Positions 15,317 through 22,294 of a DNA stretch of 35,403 nt are shown here, piece after piece. Position 1 is the stretch's first letter. Each line of letters starts with the position of its first letter. The stretch comes from Flavobacterium sp. UBA7665. GTDB lineage: Bacteria > Bacteroidota > Bacteroidia > Flavobacteriales > Flavobacteriaceae. The notes under the pieces are model-generated. The model worked only from the letters and a program-made list of their open reading frames with translations, had not been told where the DNA came from and did not search any database. The stretch spans positions 1-35,403 of the forward strand of contig DLHP01000031.1 in assembly GCA_002483285.1 (NCBI GenBank), in the 5' to 3' direction. A program made the translations under genes and the position numbers.

Positions 15317-16678
15317 CTAGTCTTTTATGACCTTAAACACCTCACTTTTCCCGTTAGAGAAAATCTGGACAAGGTAAAGTCCTTTTTGAAGTTGAACGAG
15401 GTCGAGGCTTGAACAATCAGCACTTTGCGAAATCACTTTTTTGCCCGAAATATCGGCAACCTCAATCTTTTCTATCACTTGGCCTTGTTTGGCATCAATA
15501 TGCAACGTGGCCGAAACCGGATTCGGATAAACGCCAAATAACGCAAGTTCGCTTTCAACAGTCGCTAAAGTACAGCCTATTCCGGTAAGCGCGGTATTGT
15601 TGTCAAATGTGCCGTCACCCAATTGTCCAAAATTGTTTTGTCCTGTGCTGTACAATTCACCATCATTGAGTTTGGTAACTATCGTATGAAAGCCGCCGCC
15701 ACCAAGCTTGGTCCAGTTGGTATCTGTCCCTATTTGGGTGGGAACACTCCTATTGTTGTTGGTGCCGTCGCCAAGTTGGCCTCCGTTATTGCTACCCCAA
15801 CCCCATAATGAGCCGCTCCATTTTAACGCCATTATGTGGTTATAGCCCGCGGCCAGATTAGTCCAATCGGTATCAGATCCAATTGCAGTGGGTATGTTCC
15901 TGTTGGTGGTCGAGCCATCACCTAGTTGTGATTCCTCGTTGTCTCCCCAGGTCCATAGCGTGCCGTCCATTTTGAGGGCAGCACTAAAGCCTTGTCCCGC
16001 CGCAACTTTCATCCACAAAGCGCCGGTGCCTATTTGGATGGGACTTTGCTCGTTTTGACCAGATCCGCCATTCCCCAACTGTCCGTAAAAATCAGATCCC
16101 CACGTCCATAATGAACCATCCGATTTTCGGGCCACAACATGGTTAGCTCCCGCCGCAATAACGCTCCAATTGAAGGCAGTGCCAATCTGAACCGGCAAAT
16201 TTTGGTTGGTTGCCGCGCCATTTCCTAGTTGACCTGCACTATCACTGCCAAAAGACCATAATGTACCGTCGTATCTAATTGCGATAGTAAATGAGTTTCC
16301 GCAAGCAACAGCACGCCAGCCATTGTCTGTCCCTACCCTAACCGGGATATTCGAACTTGTGTTGTTGCCGATTCCGAGCTGGCCCGAATCGTTGTTGCCC
16401 CAAGCCCACATTTCCCCATCATTGGTAAGCGCGATGGTGTGGTCAAAGCCAAGATAAACAGTGCCCCAGTTTACGCCTGTGCCTATTTGCGTAGGTATGC
16501 TTTTATCGGTAAACGAACCGTCGCCCAATTGTCCAGCTGCATTCCAGCCCCAAGACCATAACGTTCCGTCTACTCGCACGGCGCTGGTATGGCCAAATCC
16601 GCCTCCTCCCAAATACCAGCATTGCGCATAACTTTGTAAAGTAAGAAGGAAAAATAAAATATAGGTAATTTTCTTCAT
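15317..16678 (-). CDS. RCC1-repeat protein with type IX secretion sorting domain
   Basis: 453 residues from the ATG at 16678 (MKKITYILFF); an ATG 8 codons upstream would precede the signal peptide, so I prefer the internal start. After the signal peptide (ending SYAQ) come seven RCC1 units, each with a core like LWSWGxNxxGQLGDG (for example at AAGQLGDG, DSGQLGIG, FYGQLGNG and NGGQLGDG), predicting one seven-bladed propeller. The last about 80 residues (FGVYPNPVSATLHI through KSEVFKVIKD) form a type A sorting domain, so it is exported by the type IX system and attached to the surface or released. The binding partner is unknown. A -7 box TATGTTTG lies at 16707-16700. Confidence 0.9.
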   Translation of the reverse strand: MKKITYILFFLLTLQSYAQCWYLGGGGFGHTSAVRVDGTLWSWGWNAAGQLGDGSFTDKSIPTQIGTGVNWGTVYLGFDHTIALTNDGEMWAWGNNDSGQLGIGNNTSSNIPVRVGTDNGWRAVACGNSFTIAIRYDGTLWSFGSDSAGQLGNGAATNQNLPVQIGTAFNWSVIAAGANHVVARKSDGSLWTWGSDFYGQLGNGGSGQNEQSPIQIGTGALWMKVAAGQGFSAALKMDGTLWTWGDNEESQLGDGSTTNRNIPTAIGSDTDWTNLAAGYNHIMALKWSGSLWGWGSNNGGQLGDGTNNNRSVPTQIGTDTNWTKLGGGGFHTIVTKLNDGELYSTGQNNFGQLGDGTFDNNTALTGIGCTLATVESELALFGVYPNPVSATLHIDAKQGQVIEKIEVADISGKKVISQSADCSSLDLVQLQKGLYLVQIFSNGKSEVFKVIKD

Positions 16679-16699
16679 GTGTATCGCTTTAAGTAGCGA

Positions 16700-16707
16700 C
16701 AAACATA
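16700..16707 (-). promoter_or_regulatory. -7 box of the RCC1-repeat gene
   Basis: TATGTTTG on the minus strand, exact to TAnnTTTG, 21 bases before the start. The nearest TTG is only 15 bases upstream of it. Confidence 0.4.
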
Positions 16708-16763
16708 ATGTATTTTTTGAATCAAAAAAGTTCTAACGCATTAATTATTAGTCGATAAGCATT

Positions 16764-17720
16764 TTAAAATATCGCTTTCCCAATTGCCTTAATATTCTCA
16801 GCCTTTCCCATCGAGTAGTAATGCAACACCGGAATCCCAGCCGCCACCAATTCCTTACTTTGTGCAATGCACCACTCAATCCCAATTTCCTTCACTGCAT
16901 CGTTGTCTTTGGCTTTCACCACCGCCATAATCAAATCGTCGGGCAAGTCCACGCTAAAGCGATGTGGGATCTGGTTGAGCTGCTTTTTGGTCGCAATGGG
17001 TTTGAGCCCGGGAATAATCGGAACGGTAATTCCAGCCGCGCGGCATTTATCCACAAAATCAAAAAATTTCTTGTTGTCAAAAAACATCTGTGTGATGATG
17101 TAATCGGCGCCGTTTTTAATTTTCTGTTTGAGGAAATGGATGTCGCTGTCCATACTCGGCGCTTCCATGTGTTTCTCTGGGTAACCCGCCACACCAATGC
17201 AAAAATCGGTCGGATGCGAGTTTTGCAAATCCTCATCGAGGTAAATGCTATTGTTTAGGTTGGCAATCTGCGAGACCAGATCCGAAGCAAAATGATGCCC
17301 TTCCTTTTCAGGCCTGAAATAAATCTCGCTCTTGATCGCATCACCGCGCAATGCCACGACGTTCTGGATGCCCAAAAAGTCAATATCAATCAAAAAGTTC
17401 TCGGTATCCTCTTTGGTAAATCCGCCGCACAAAATATGCGGAATCGCATCCACCTGGTATTTGTTCTGGATCGCCGCGCAAATCCCAACCGTTCCGGGAC
17501 GTTTCTTGACGATTTTTTTCTCGAGCAGTCCACTCGGTAATTCCTTAAATTCATACTCTTCTCGGTGGTAGGTTACATCAATAAACGGCGGATTGAACTC
17601 CATCAAAGGGTCAATACTGTCAAAAATAGACTGAATGTTCTGCCCTTTCAATGGCGGTAAAATCTCGAAGGAAAAAAGCGTTTTGCCTTGGGCGTTTTGT
17701 ATGTGTTGGGTAACTTTCAT
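16764..17720 (-). CDS. metF: 5,10-methylenetetrahydrofolate reductase
   Basis: 318 residues from the ATG at 17720 (MKVTQHIQNAQGKTLFSFEILPP). The frame is open for another 73 codons upstream, but those lie in intergenic repeats, and 318 is the usual Bacteroidetes length. Family motifs: FSFEILPPLKG, PFIDVTYHREEY, ALRGDA near residue 120, YPEKH near 180 and ITQMFFDN near 215 (FAD/folate barrel). It makes 5-methyltetrahydrofolate, the methyl donor for the MetH genes located upstream in the same operon. The gap to metH is 347 bases and filled with repeats. Confidence 0.95.
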   Translation of the reverse strand: MKVTQHIQNAQGKTLFSFEILPPLKGQNIQSIFDSIDPLMEFNPPFIDVTYHREEYEFKELPSGLLEKKIVKKRPGTVGICAAIQNKYQVDAIPHILCGGFTKEDTENFLIDIDFLGIQNVVALRGDAIKSEIYFRPEKEGHHFASDLVSQIANLNNSIYLDEDLQNSHPTDFCIGVAGYPEKHMEAPSMDSDIHFLKQKIKNGADYIITQMFFDNKKFFDFVDKCRAAGITVPIIPGLKPIATKKQLNQIPHRFSVDLPDDLIMAVVKAKDNDAVKEIGIEWCIAQSKELVAAGIPVLHYYSMGKAENIKAIGKAIF

Positions 17721-17721
17721 T

Positions 17722-17749
17722 GGTTGTCGGTTGTCGGTTGTCGGTTGTC
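17722..17749. repeat. Four tandem GGTTGTC heptamers just upstream of metF
   Basis: Four perfect GGTTGTC units (17722-17749), beginning one base before the metF start codon. On the minus strand the array would form the metF translation-start region. The same unit occurs inside metH at 18671-18698. Confidence 0.92.
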
Positions 17750-17815
17750 GGACCTTAAACCGGTTGTTTATCTTATTTATTCGTGTATCGTTTTTATTTC
17801 TTTTTTGGGCGTGCC

Positions 17816-17990
17816 GGCAATTGGCTACGCGTTTTTTAATGATGTTGTTATTGCCGTCGCGCTTTCCGCTACAATCTTTTGAAAAAAGGGATTTCCCTAC
17901 GTTGCATTCCGGGAAAAAAGCGATTTCCCTGCGTTGCACTTCGGGCTATCTTTTTTACAAAAGGATTTCCACTTCAATCGCTCACGCGCT
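17816..17990. repeat. Dispersed intergenic element (copy c) with a 32-bp tandem duplication
   Basis: Within the metH-metF gap, GGGCGTGCCGGCAATTGG (from 17816) and GCGCTTTCCGCTACAATC (from about 17859) match words of copies a, b and e. At 17881-17912 and 17913-17944 a 32-base unit (GAAAAAAG..GATTTCCCT..) is duplicated head to tail with 28 of 32 identities. AAAAGGATTTCCACTTCAATC and CTCACGCGC follow, as at the end of the other copies. Confidence 0.75.
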
Positions 17991-18006
17991 CACCGCCAAT
18001 CCAATC

Positions 18007-18067
18007 TTACAGCGAAGCGGTCTTGTCTCTTGCAGCGCAGCGGTCTTTCAACGTAGTGGTCTTTTTT
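18007..18067. repeat. Three tandem about 20-bp units of the AGCGGTCTT element abutting the metH stop
   Basis: TTACAGCGAAGCGGTCTTGTC (18007-18027; 21 bases), TCTTGCAGCGCAGCGGTCTTT (18028-18048) and a shorter CAACGTAGTGGTCTTTTTT (18049-18067). The last unit ends at the base before the metH stop codon (18068). The same word forms the arms of the inverted repeat at 7175-7277. Confidence 0.85.
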
Positions 18068-20749
18068 CTAATCCGCGACATTCGGCCCAAGCCACCTCAA
18101 AGCCGCCTCAGTCGAAATCCCACGGCGTTTCGCATAATCCACGACTTGGTCTTCCTTGATTTTGCCAAGCCCGAAATACTTGCTTTCCGGGTTCCCAAAA
18201 TAATACCCCGACACCGATGACGCTGGCCACATCGCCATGCTCTCGGTAAGTTTCACACCGATTTGGTTTTCTACATCGAGCAGTTTCCAGATGGTAGGTT
18301 TCTCCAAATGGTCGGGGCAAGCCGGATAACCGGGTGCAGGCCGAATGCCTTTGTATTCCTCCTCAATCAAATCGGTTTTCGACAGGTTTTCGTCAGACGC
18401 GTAACCCCAAATTTCCTTCCTGATTTTCTCGTGTAAATATTCGGCAAACGCTTCGGCCAAACGGTCGGCGAGTGCTTTGACCATGATGGAGTTGTAATCG
18501 TCGTGGTTTTTCTCAAACTCGGCCGCCCATTCGTCTACGCCAAAACCTGTAGTGACGCAGAACGCGCCCATATAATCGGTCTTGCCCAAATCCTTGGGCG
18601 CGATAAAATCGGCGAGTGCAATATTAGACGCACCTTTTGTTTTTTGGGATTGCTGTCTTAGGGTGAGAAAAGTTGTCGGCTGTCGGTTGTCGGTTGCTGG
18701 ATAGTTAGTGGTGGCTTGGATTTCGATGTCGTCGTCGTTAATGGTATTCGCCGGGAAAATGCCATAAATGCCTTTAGCGGTCAACTTGTTTTCCTTTAAA
18801 ATGGTGTCGAGCATTTCCTGTGCATCGGCAAAAACCGATTGCGCTTGTTCGCCCACCACCTCATCCGTCAAAATCGCAGGATATTTTCCAAACAGTTCCC
18901 AGGTCCTGAAAAACGGCGTCCAATCGATATATGGGACAAGCGTCCGAATATCAACTTCAATGGTTTTTGCTCCTACTTGATTGGGCTTTACGGGCTCAAA
19001 TTTATCCCAATCGAGCTTGAGTTTATTAGCTCGCGCCTGCTCTATCGTGAGGAAATTCTTGTCGCGTGAACGGCTCAAGTAGCCTTCGCGCAGCTCGTCG
19101 TATTCGGCGCGGATGGTTTGGTTGTAATCGTGTTTGGTTTCGGCGTTGAGCAAACTACCCGCGACGGTAACGGCCCGCGAAGCGTCGTTGACATGTACCA
19201 CGGTTCCAGAAAATTCGGGCGCAATCTTTACCGCGGTGTGTGCGCGCGAGGTTGTGGCGCCGCCAATCATGATCGGGGTTTTGATGTTTTGCTTTTCGAG
19301 TTCTTTGGCGAGGTACACCATTTCGTCGAGTGACGGTGTAATCAATCCGCTGAGACCAATGATGTCGACGTTTTCACGGATGGCGGTCTCAATAATTTTC
19401 TCGGGCGAAACCATTACACCAAGGTCAATGATTTCGTAATTGTTGCATCCTAAAACGACGGCAACGATGTTTTTACCGATGTCGTGTACGTCGCCTTTGA
19501 CGGTGGCCATCAGCACTTTTCCTGCAGATGACGATTTTCCGTCTTTTTGCGCTTCGATGTACGGCAACAGGTAAGCCACCGCTTTCTTCATCACGCGCGC
19601 CGATTTGACGACCTGTGGCAGGAACATTTTCCCGCTACCGAACAAATCGCCCACGACATTCATGCCTGCCATGAGATTGATCTCAATCACTTCGATGGGT
19701 TTGGCGGCAAGTTGGCGCGCTTCCTCGACATCAATTTCTATGAATTCGTCGATGCCTTTGACGAGCGCGTGTGTGAGTCTTTCCTGGACTGGAGCCGAAC
19801 GCCATTCCTGGACCGCCTTTTCATTGGCTTTGAAATCACCTTTGAAACTTTCGGCGAGGTCGAGCAAGCGTTCGGTGGCGTCGTCTTTCCTGTTCAATAA
19901 GACATCTTCAACATGTTCAAGAAGAATCGGGTCGATCTCGTCATAAACCTCGAGCATTTCGGGGTTTACAATACCCATCGTCATGCCGTGTTGGATGGCG
20001 TGGTACAAAAAGGCCGAGTGCATCGCCTCACGTACTTTGTCATTGCCGCGGAACGAGAACGAGACGTTGCTCACACCACCAGAAACATGCGCATGCGGCA
20101 GGTTTTCACGAATCCATTTCGTAGCGCGGAAAAAATCGAGTGCGTTTAATTTGTGTTCTTCCATGCCGGTGGCGACCGGGAAAATATTGGGATCAAAAAT
20201 GATGTCTTGAGCAGGAAACTTAACCTGATCGACCAAAATATCATAAGAGCGTTGGCAAATTTCGATGCGGCGCTCATAGGTATCGGCCTGGCCATTTTCG
20301 TCGAAAGCCATCACAATCACCGCAGCGCCGTATCGTTTGACGAGTTTGGCATGGTGGATGAACGCTGCTTCGCCTTCTTTCAAGGAAATCGAATTGACGA
20401 CGCTTTTGCCTTGCGCCACCTTAAGCCCGGCTTCGATGATTTCCCATTTTGAGCTGTCGATCATCACCGGAACGCGTGAAATATCGGGTTCGGAGGCAAT
20501 CAGGTTGAGAAACGTGGTCATGGCGTGAACGCCGTCGAGCATGCCTTCGTCCATGTTGATGTCTATGATCTGCGCGCCGCCTTCTACTTGTTGGCGGGCC
20601 ACGTCGAGTGCTTCCTCGTAACGTTCTTCCTTAATCAAGCGCAAAAATTTACGCGAGCCGGTGACGTTGGTGCGTTCGCCGACGTTGACGAAGTTGGTCT
20701 CTGGAGTTATGATTAAGGGTTCTAGACCGGAAAGTTTTAAGTATTTCAT
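18068..20749 (-). CDS. metH: Methionine synthase, cobalamin-dependent, large part (folate, cobalamin and activation domains)
   Basis: 893 residues. It lacks the N-terminal homocysteine domain, which is a separate gene just upstream. Domains in order: methyltetrahydrofolate-binding barrel (FVNVGERTNVTGSRKF near residue 20); helical cap (about 310-400); cobalamin-binding domain with GDVHDIGKNIVAVVLGCN near 430 (His is the cobalt ligand), SGLITPS and GGATTSRAH; and the AdoMet reactivation domain with RPAPGYPACPDH near 830. A linker at about 684-694 (PATDNRQPTT) is encoded by heptamer repeats that also occur outside genes. It transfers the methyl group to homocysteine with cobalamin. SAM-I control of the operon is likely. 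Confidence 0.95.
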   Translation of the reverse strand: MKYLKLSGLEPLIITPETNFVNVGERTNVTGSRKFLRLIKEERYEEALDVARQQVEGGAQIIDINMDEGMLDGVHAMTTFLNLIASEPDISRVPVMIDSSKWEIIEAGLKVAQGKSVVNSISLKEGEAAFIHHAKLVKRYGAAVIVMAFDENGQADTYERRIEICQRSYDILVDQVKFPAQDIIFDPNIFPVATGMEEHKLNALDFFRATKWIRENLPHAHVSGGVSNVSFSFRGNDKVREAMHSAFLYHAIQHGMTMGIVNPEMLEVYDEIDPILLEHVEDVLLNRKDDATERLLDLAESFKGDFKANEKAVQEWRSAPVQERLTHALVKGIDEFIEIDVEEARQLAAKPIEVIEINLMAGMNVVGDLFGSGKMFLPQVVKSARVMKKAVAYLLPYIEAQKDGKSSSAGKVLMATVKGDVHDIGKNIVAVVLGCNNYEIIDLGVMVSPEKIIETAIRENVDIIGLSGLITPSLDEMVYLAKELEKQNIKTPIMIGGATTSRAHTAVKIAPEFSGTVVHVNDASRAVTVAGSLLNAETKHDYNQTIRAEYDELREGYLSRSRDKNFLTIEQARANKLKLDWDKFEPVKPNQVGAKTIEVDIRTLVPYIDWTPFFRTWELFGKYPAILTDEVVGEQAQSVFADAQEMLDTILKENKLTAKGIYGIFPANTINDDDIEIQATTNYPATDNRQPTTFLTLRQQSQKTKGASNIALADFIAPKDLGKTDYMGAFCVTTGFGVDEWAAEFEKNHDDYNSIMVKALADRLAEAFAEYLHEKIRKEIWGYASDENLSKTDLIEEEYKGIRPAPGYPACPDHLEKPTIWKLLDVENQIGVKLTESMAMWPASSVSGYYFGNPESKYFGLGKIKEDQVVDYAKRRGISTEAALRWLGPNVAD
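18671..18698. repeat. Heptamer repeats inside the metH reading frame
   Basis: Four 7-base units (AGTTGTC, GGCTGTC, GGTTGTC, GGTTGCT) in tandem within metH, encoding PATDNRQPTT on the minus strand. The unit equals that of the intergenic array at 17722-17749. The frame is intact through it, and the flanking residues (DDDIEIQ before, LRQQSQKTKG after) match conserved MetH blocks. Confidence 0.85.
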
Positions 20750-20763
20750 TTGTGTTTTTATGT

Positions 20764-20834
20764 AACACAGATTGCACAGATTATCACAGATTCTTTTTGG
20801 CGCTGATTCTGTGCAAATCTGTGAAATCCGTGTT
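20764..20834. repeat. Imperfect palindrome between the two methionine synthase genes
   Basis: The left arm (20764-20792) contains CACAGATT three times at about 9-10-base spacing; the right arm (20805-20834) contains AATCTGTG and AATCCGTGTT. Together they form a long imperfect inverted repeat with a 12-base centre. It fills most of the 85-base gap and ends exactly at the stop of the upstream gene (20835). CACAGATT palindromes like this are familiar dispersed elements in Bacteroidetes intergenic DNA. Confidence 0.8.
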
Positions 20835-21839
20835 TTAATTCTGTTCTTCTAAAATTTTTCGCGGTTCAAATTCTGCTGCAACTTCTACAATTAATCGAAT
20901 ATGATCGGGCGTTGTGCCGCAGCAACCGCCGATGATGTTGATGAGATTGTCCTGCAAATACTCGCGAATGAGCGCTTGCATTTCCCCGGGTGTCTGGTCG
21001 TATTGGCCAAAGGCATTGGGCAAGCCTGCGTTGGGATGCGCCGAAATGTTCATCGATGTGTTGCGTGATAATCTTTTAAGGTACGGTTTGAGTTGGTCGG
21101 CGCCGAGCGCGCAATTGAAGCCCACGCTGAGCAGCGGAATGTGTTCGATGGAAATCAAAAAGGCTTCTACCGTTTGCCCTGAAAGCGTTCTTCCTGACGC
21201 ATCGGTAATGGTGCCCGAAACCATGATGGGGATATCGAGATTTCTTGCTTCCTTGACTTCCTCGATGGCGAACAAGGCTGCTTTGGCGTTGAGCGTATCG
21301 AAGATGGTTTCTACCAAAAGCACATCGCAACCGCCGTCGATGAGCGCCTCTACTTGTTGTTTGTAGGCGATGCGCAAGTCGTCGAAGGTCACGGCGCGGA
21401 AACCGGGATCATTAACATCGGGCGACATGCTCGCTGTACGGTTGGTGGGGCCGATCGAGCCGGCGACGAATCTGGGTTTGTTGGGATTCAAAGCGGTGAA
21501 CTGGTCGGCGACTTCGCGGGCTATTTTGGCCGATTCGTAATTGAGTTCATAAACCAGATCTTCGAGATGGTAATCGGCCATACCGATGGTGGTACCTGAA
21601 AAAGTGTTGGTTTCTACGATGTCGGCGCCGGCTTCGAAATATTTGGCGTGGACTTCGCGGATGGCCTGCGGTTGCGTGATAGACAACAAGTCGTTGTTGC
21701 CTTTGAGCGGATGCGGGAAATCGCGGAAACGCTCGCCGCGGAAATCGGCTTCGGAGAAATTGTAACGCTGGAGCATGGTGCCCATGGCGCCGTCTAGCAC
21801 GAGGATTCGTTTTTGGATTTCTTGTTGGATGTTGGGCAT
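20835..21839 (-). CDS. Homocysteine S-methyltransferase (N-terminal domain of MetH as a separate protein)
   Basis: 334 residues. The N-terminus RILVLDGAMGTMLQRYNF and the zinc ligands (Cys in VGFNCALGA near residue 240, then GGCCGTT near 305) identify the homocysteine-binding barrel. In many bacteria this is fused to the rest of MetH; here it is the first gene of the operon, followed after 85 bases by the remaining domains. I know this split arrangement from other Flavobacterium genomes. It needs the large part to supply methylcobalamin. The 5' leader contains a SAM-I riboswitch and a dispersed repeat. Confidence 0.94.
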   Translation of the reverse strand: MPNIQQEIQKRILVLDGAMGTMLQRYNFSEADFRGERFRDFPHPLKGNNDLLSITQPQAIREVHAKYFEAGADIVETNTFSGTTIGMADYHLEDLVYELNYESAKIAREVADQFTALNPNKPRFVAGSIGPTNRTASMSPDVNDPGFRAVTFDDLRIAYKQQVEALIDGGCDVLLVETIFDTLNAKAALFAIEEVKEARNLDIPIMVSGTITDASGRTLSGQTVEAFLISIEHIPLLSVGFNCALGADQLKPYLKRLSRNTSMNISAHPNAGLPNAFGQYDQTPGEMQALIREYLQDNLINIIGGCCGTTPDHIRLIVEVAAEFEPRKILEEQN

Positions 21840-21867
21840 GTTTATTTGATAACGATTGTTTATAGTT

Positions 21868-21956
21868 TAGCCCTGATGGCAGCGGTATCCTTTTGCGGCC
21901 GAGCGCTAGCGAGGCCGTGAAAGATATAGCGGACAGCAGGACGGATGCCCAATGGG
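21868..21956. repeat. Dispersed intergenic element (copy d) inside the riboswitch leader
   Basis: TAGCCCTGATGGCAGCGG, ATCCTTTTGCGGCC, then GATATAGCGGACAGCAGGAC is the inverse-orientation relative of copy e at 35107-35176. GCGGCCGAGCGC and GCGAGGCCGTG around 21895-21920 form an internal hairpin. It sits between the SAM-I aptamer (22019-22115) and the start codon at 21839, so it is part of the mRNA leader. Confidence 0.7.
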
Positions 21957-22018
21957 ACATTAGTGCTGTGCTTCTGGAAATAAAAAAAAGTTATCGGGAA
22001 AGAGAAAGGATTCTCGTG

Positions 22019-22115
22019 GTTATCTGTCTGCGTTTGCAGTAGAATGTAGCACCTTCTTTTGGCAAAGGGTTGCTAAGCTTTCAACGGGTCTAATCCCTCG
22101 GGCTTTCGTGATAAC
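22019..22115 (-). ncRNA. SAM-I (S-box) riboswitch aptamer
   Basis: On the minus strand all S-box core parts are present. P1 is GTTATC (22115-22110) with GATAAC (22024-22019). The conserved GAGGGATTAGACCC follows, with GGG/CCC pairing. P2 is AAGC/GCTT, followed by AGCAACCC. P3 is CCTT/AAGG followed by GTGCTA and ATTCTAC. P4 is CTGC/GCAG. SAM binding normally turns such genes off. It lies 180 bases upstream of the homocysteine methyltransferase gene. The expression platform is unclear: a second GATAAC followed by eight T residues (21995-21982) could compete for the 5' arm of P1, and a small GAGAA/TTCTC hairpin lies between. Confidence 0.93.
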
Positions 22116-22140
22116 TGGTCATTATGTTCAGGAACTGGCG

Positions 22141-22172
22141 CAAAGATAAGGTAACGCGGGGTGAATTTGCAA
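22141..22172 (-). promoter_or_regulatory. Promoter of the met operon
   Basis: On the minus strand TTG (22172-22170), a 21-base spacer and TATCTTTG (22148-22141), an exact match to TTG-N-TAnnTTTG. The riboswitch aptamer begins 26 bases downstream. Confidence 0.75.
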
Positions 22173-22243
22173 GGGGTTTTTGAAATTTGTGCGACAACGT
22201 TGTAGTTTAAGGTACTGAGGCGCTAAGATTTAAGATTTGCGCA

Positions 22244-22273
22244 TAAAAAAACCCGCTCATTGCTGAGCGGGTT
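22244..22273 (-). terminator. Intrinsic terminator after the type IX-secreted anchor-J protein
   Basis: ACCCGCTCA and TGAGCGGGT form a near-perfect stem with a 4-base loop; on the minus strand it is followed by seven T residues. It lies about 20 bases after the stop. The stretch 22173-22243 beyond it holds no gene, only an AAGGTACTGAGGCGCTAAG-like irregular repeat near 22209. Confidence 0.85.
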
Positions 22274-22294
22274 TGGTATCGTAAATAATTGAAA

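Noticed and set aside
17721..17939. N-terminal extension of MetF by 73 codons
   Set aside because: The extension is translated from heptamers and a dispersed element; the conserved MetF N-terminus begins at 17720.
17881..17990. Possible short CRISPR-like array in the metH-metF gap
   Set aside because: Only two adjacent 32-base units with no spacers between them; it is a tandem duplication, and no cas genes are nearby.
20764..20834. Palindrome between the methionine synthase genes as a transcription terminator
   Set aside because: It is long, imperfect, made of CACAGATT direct repeats and lacks a T tract; stopping there would also block metH and metF.
21868..21956. The GC-rich hairpin as the terminator of the SAM-I riboswitch
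   Set aside because: Its words match a dispersed element found at other loci, and no T tract follows it; it more likely inserted into the leader.
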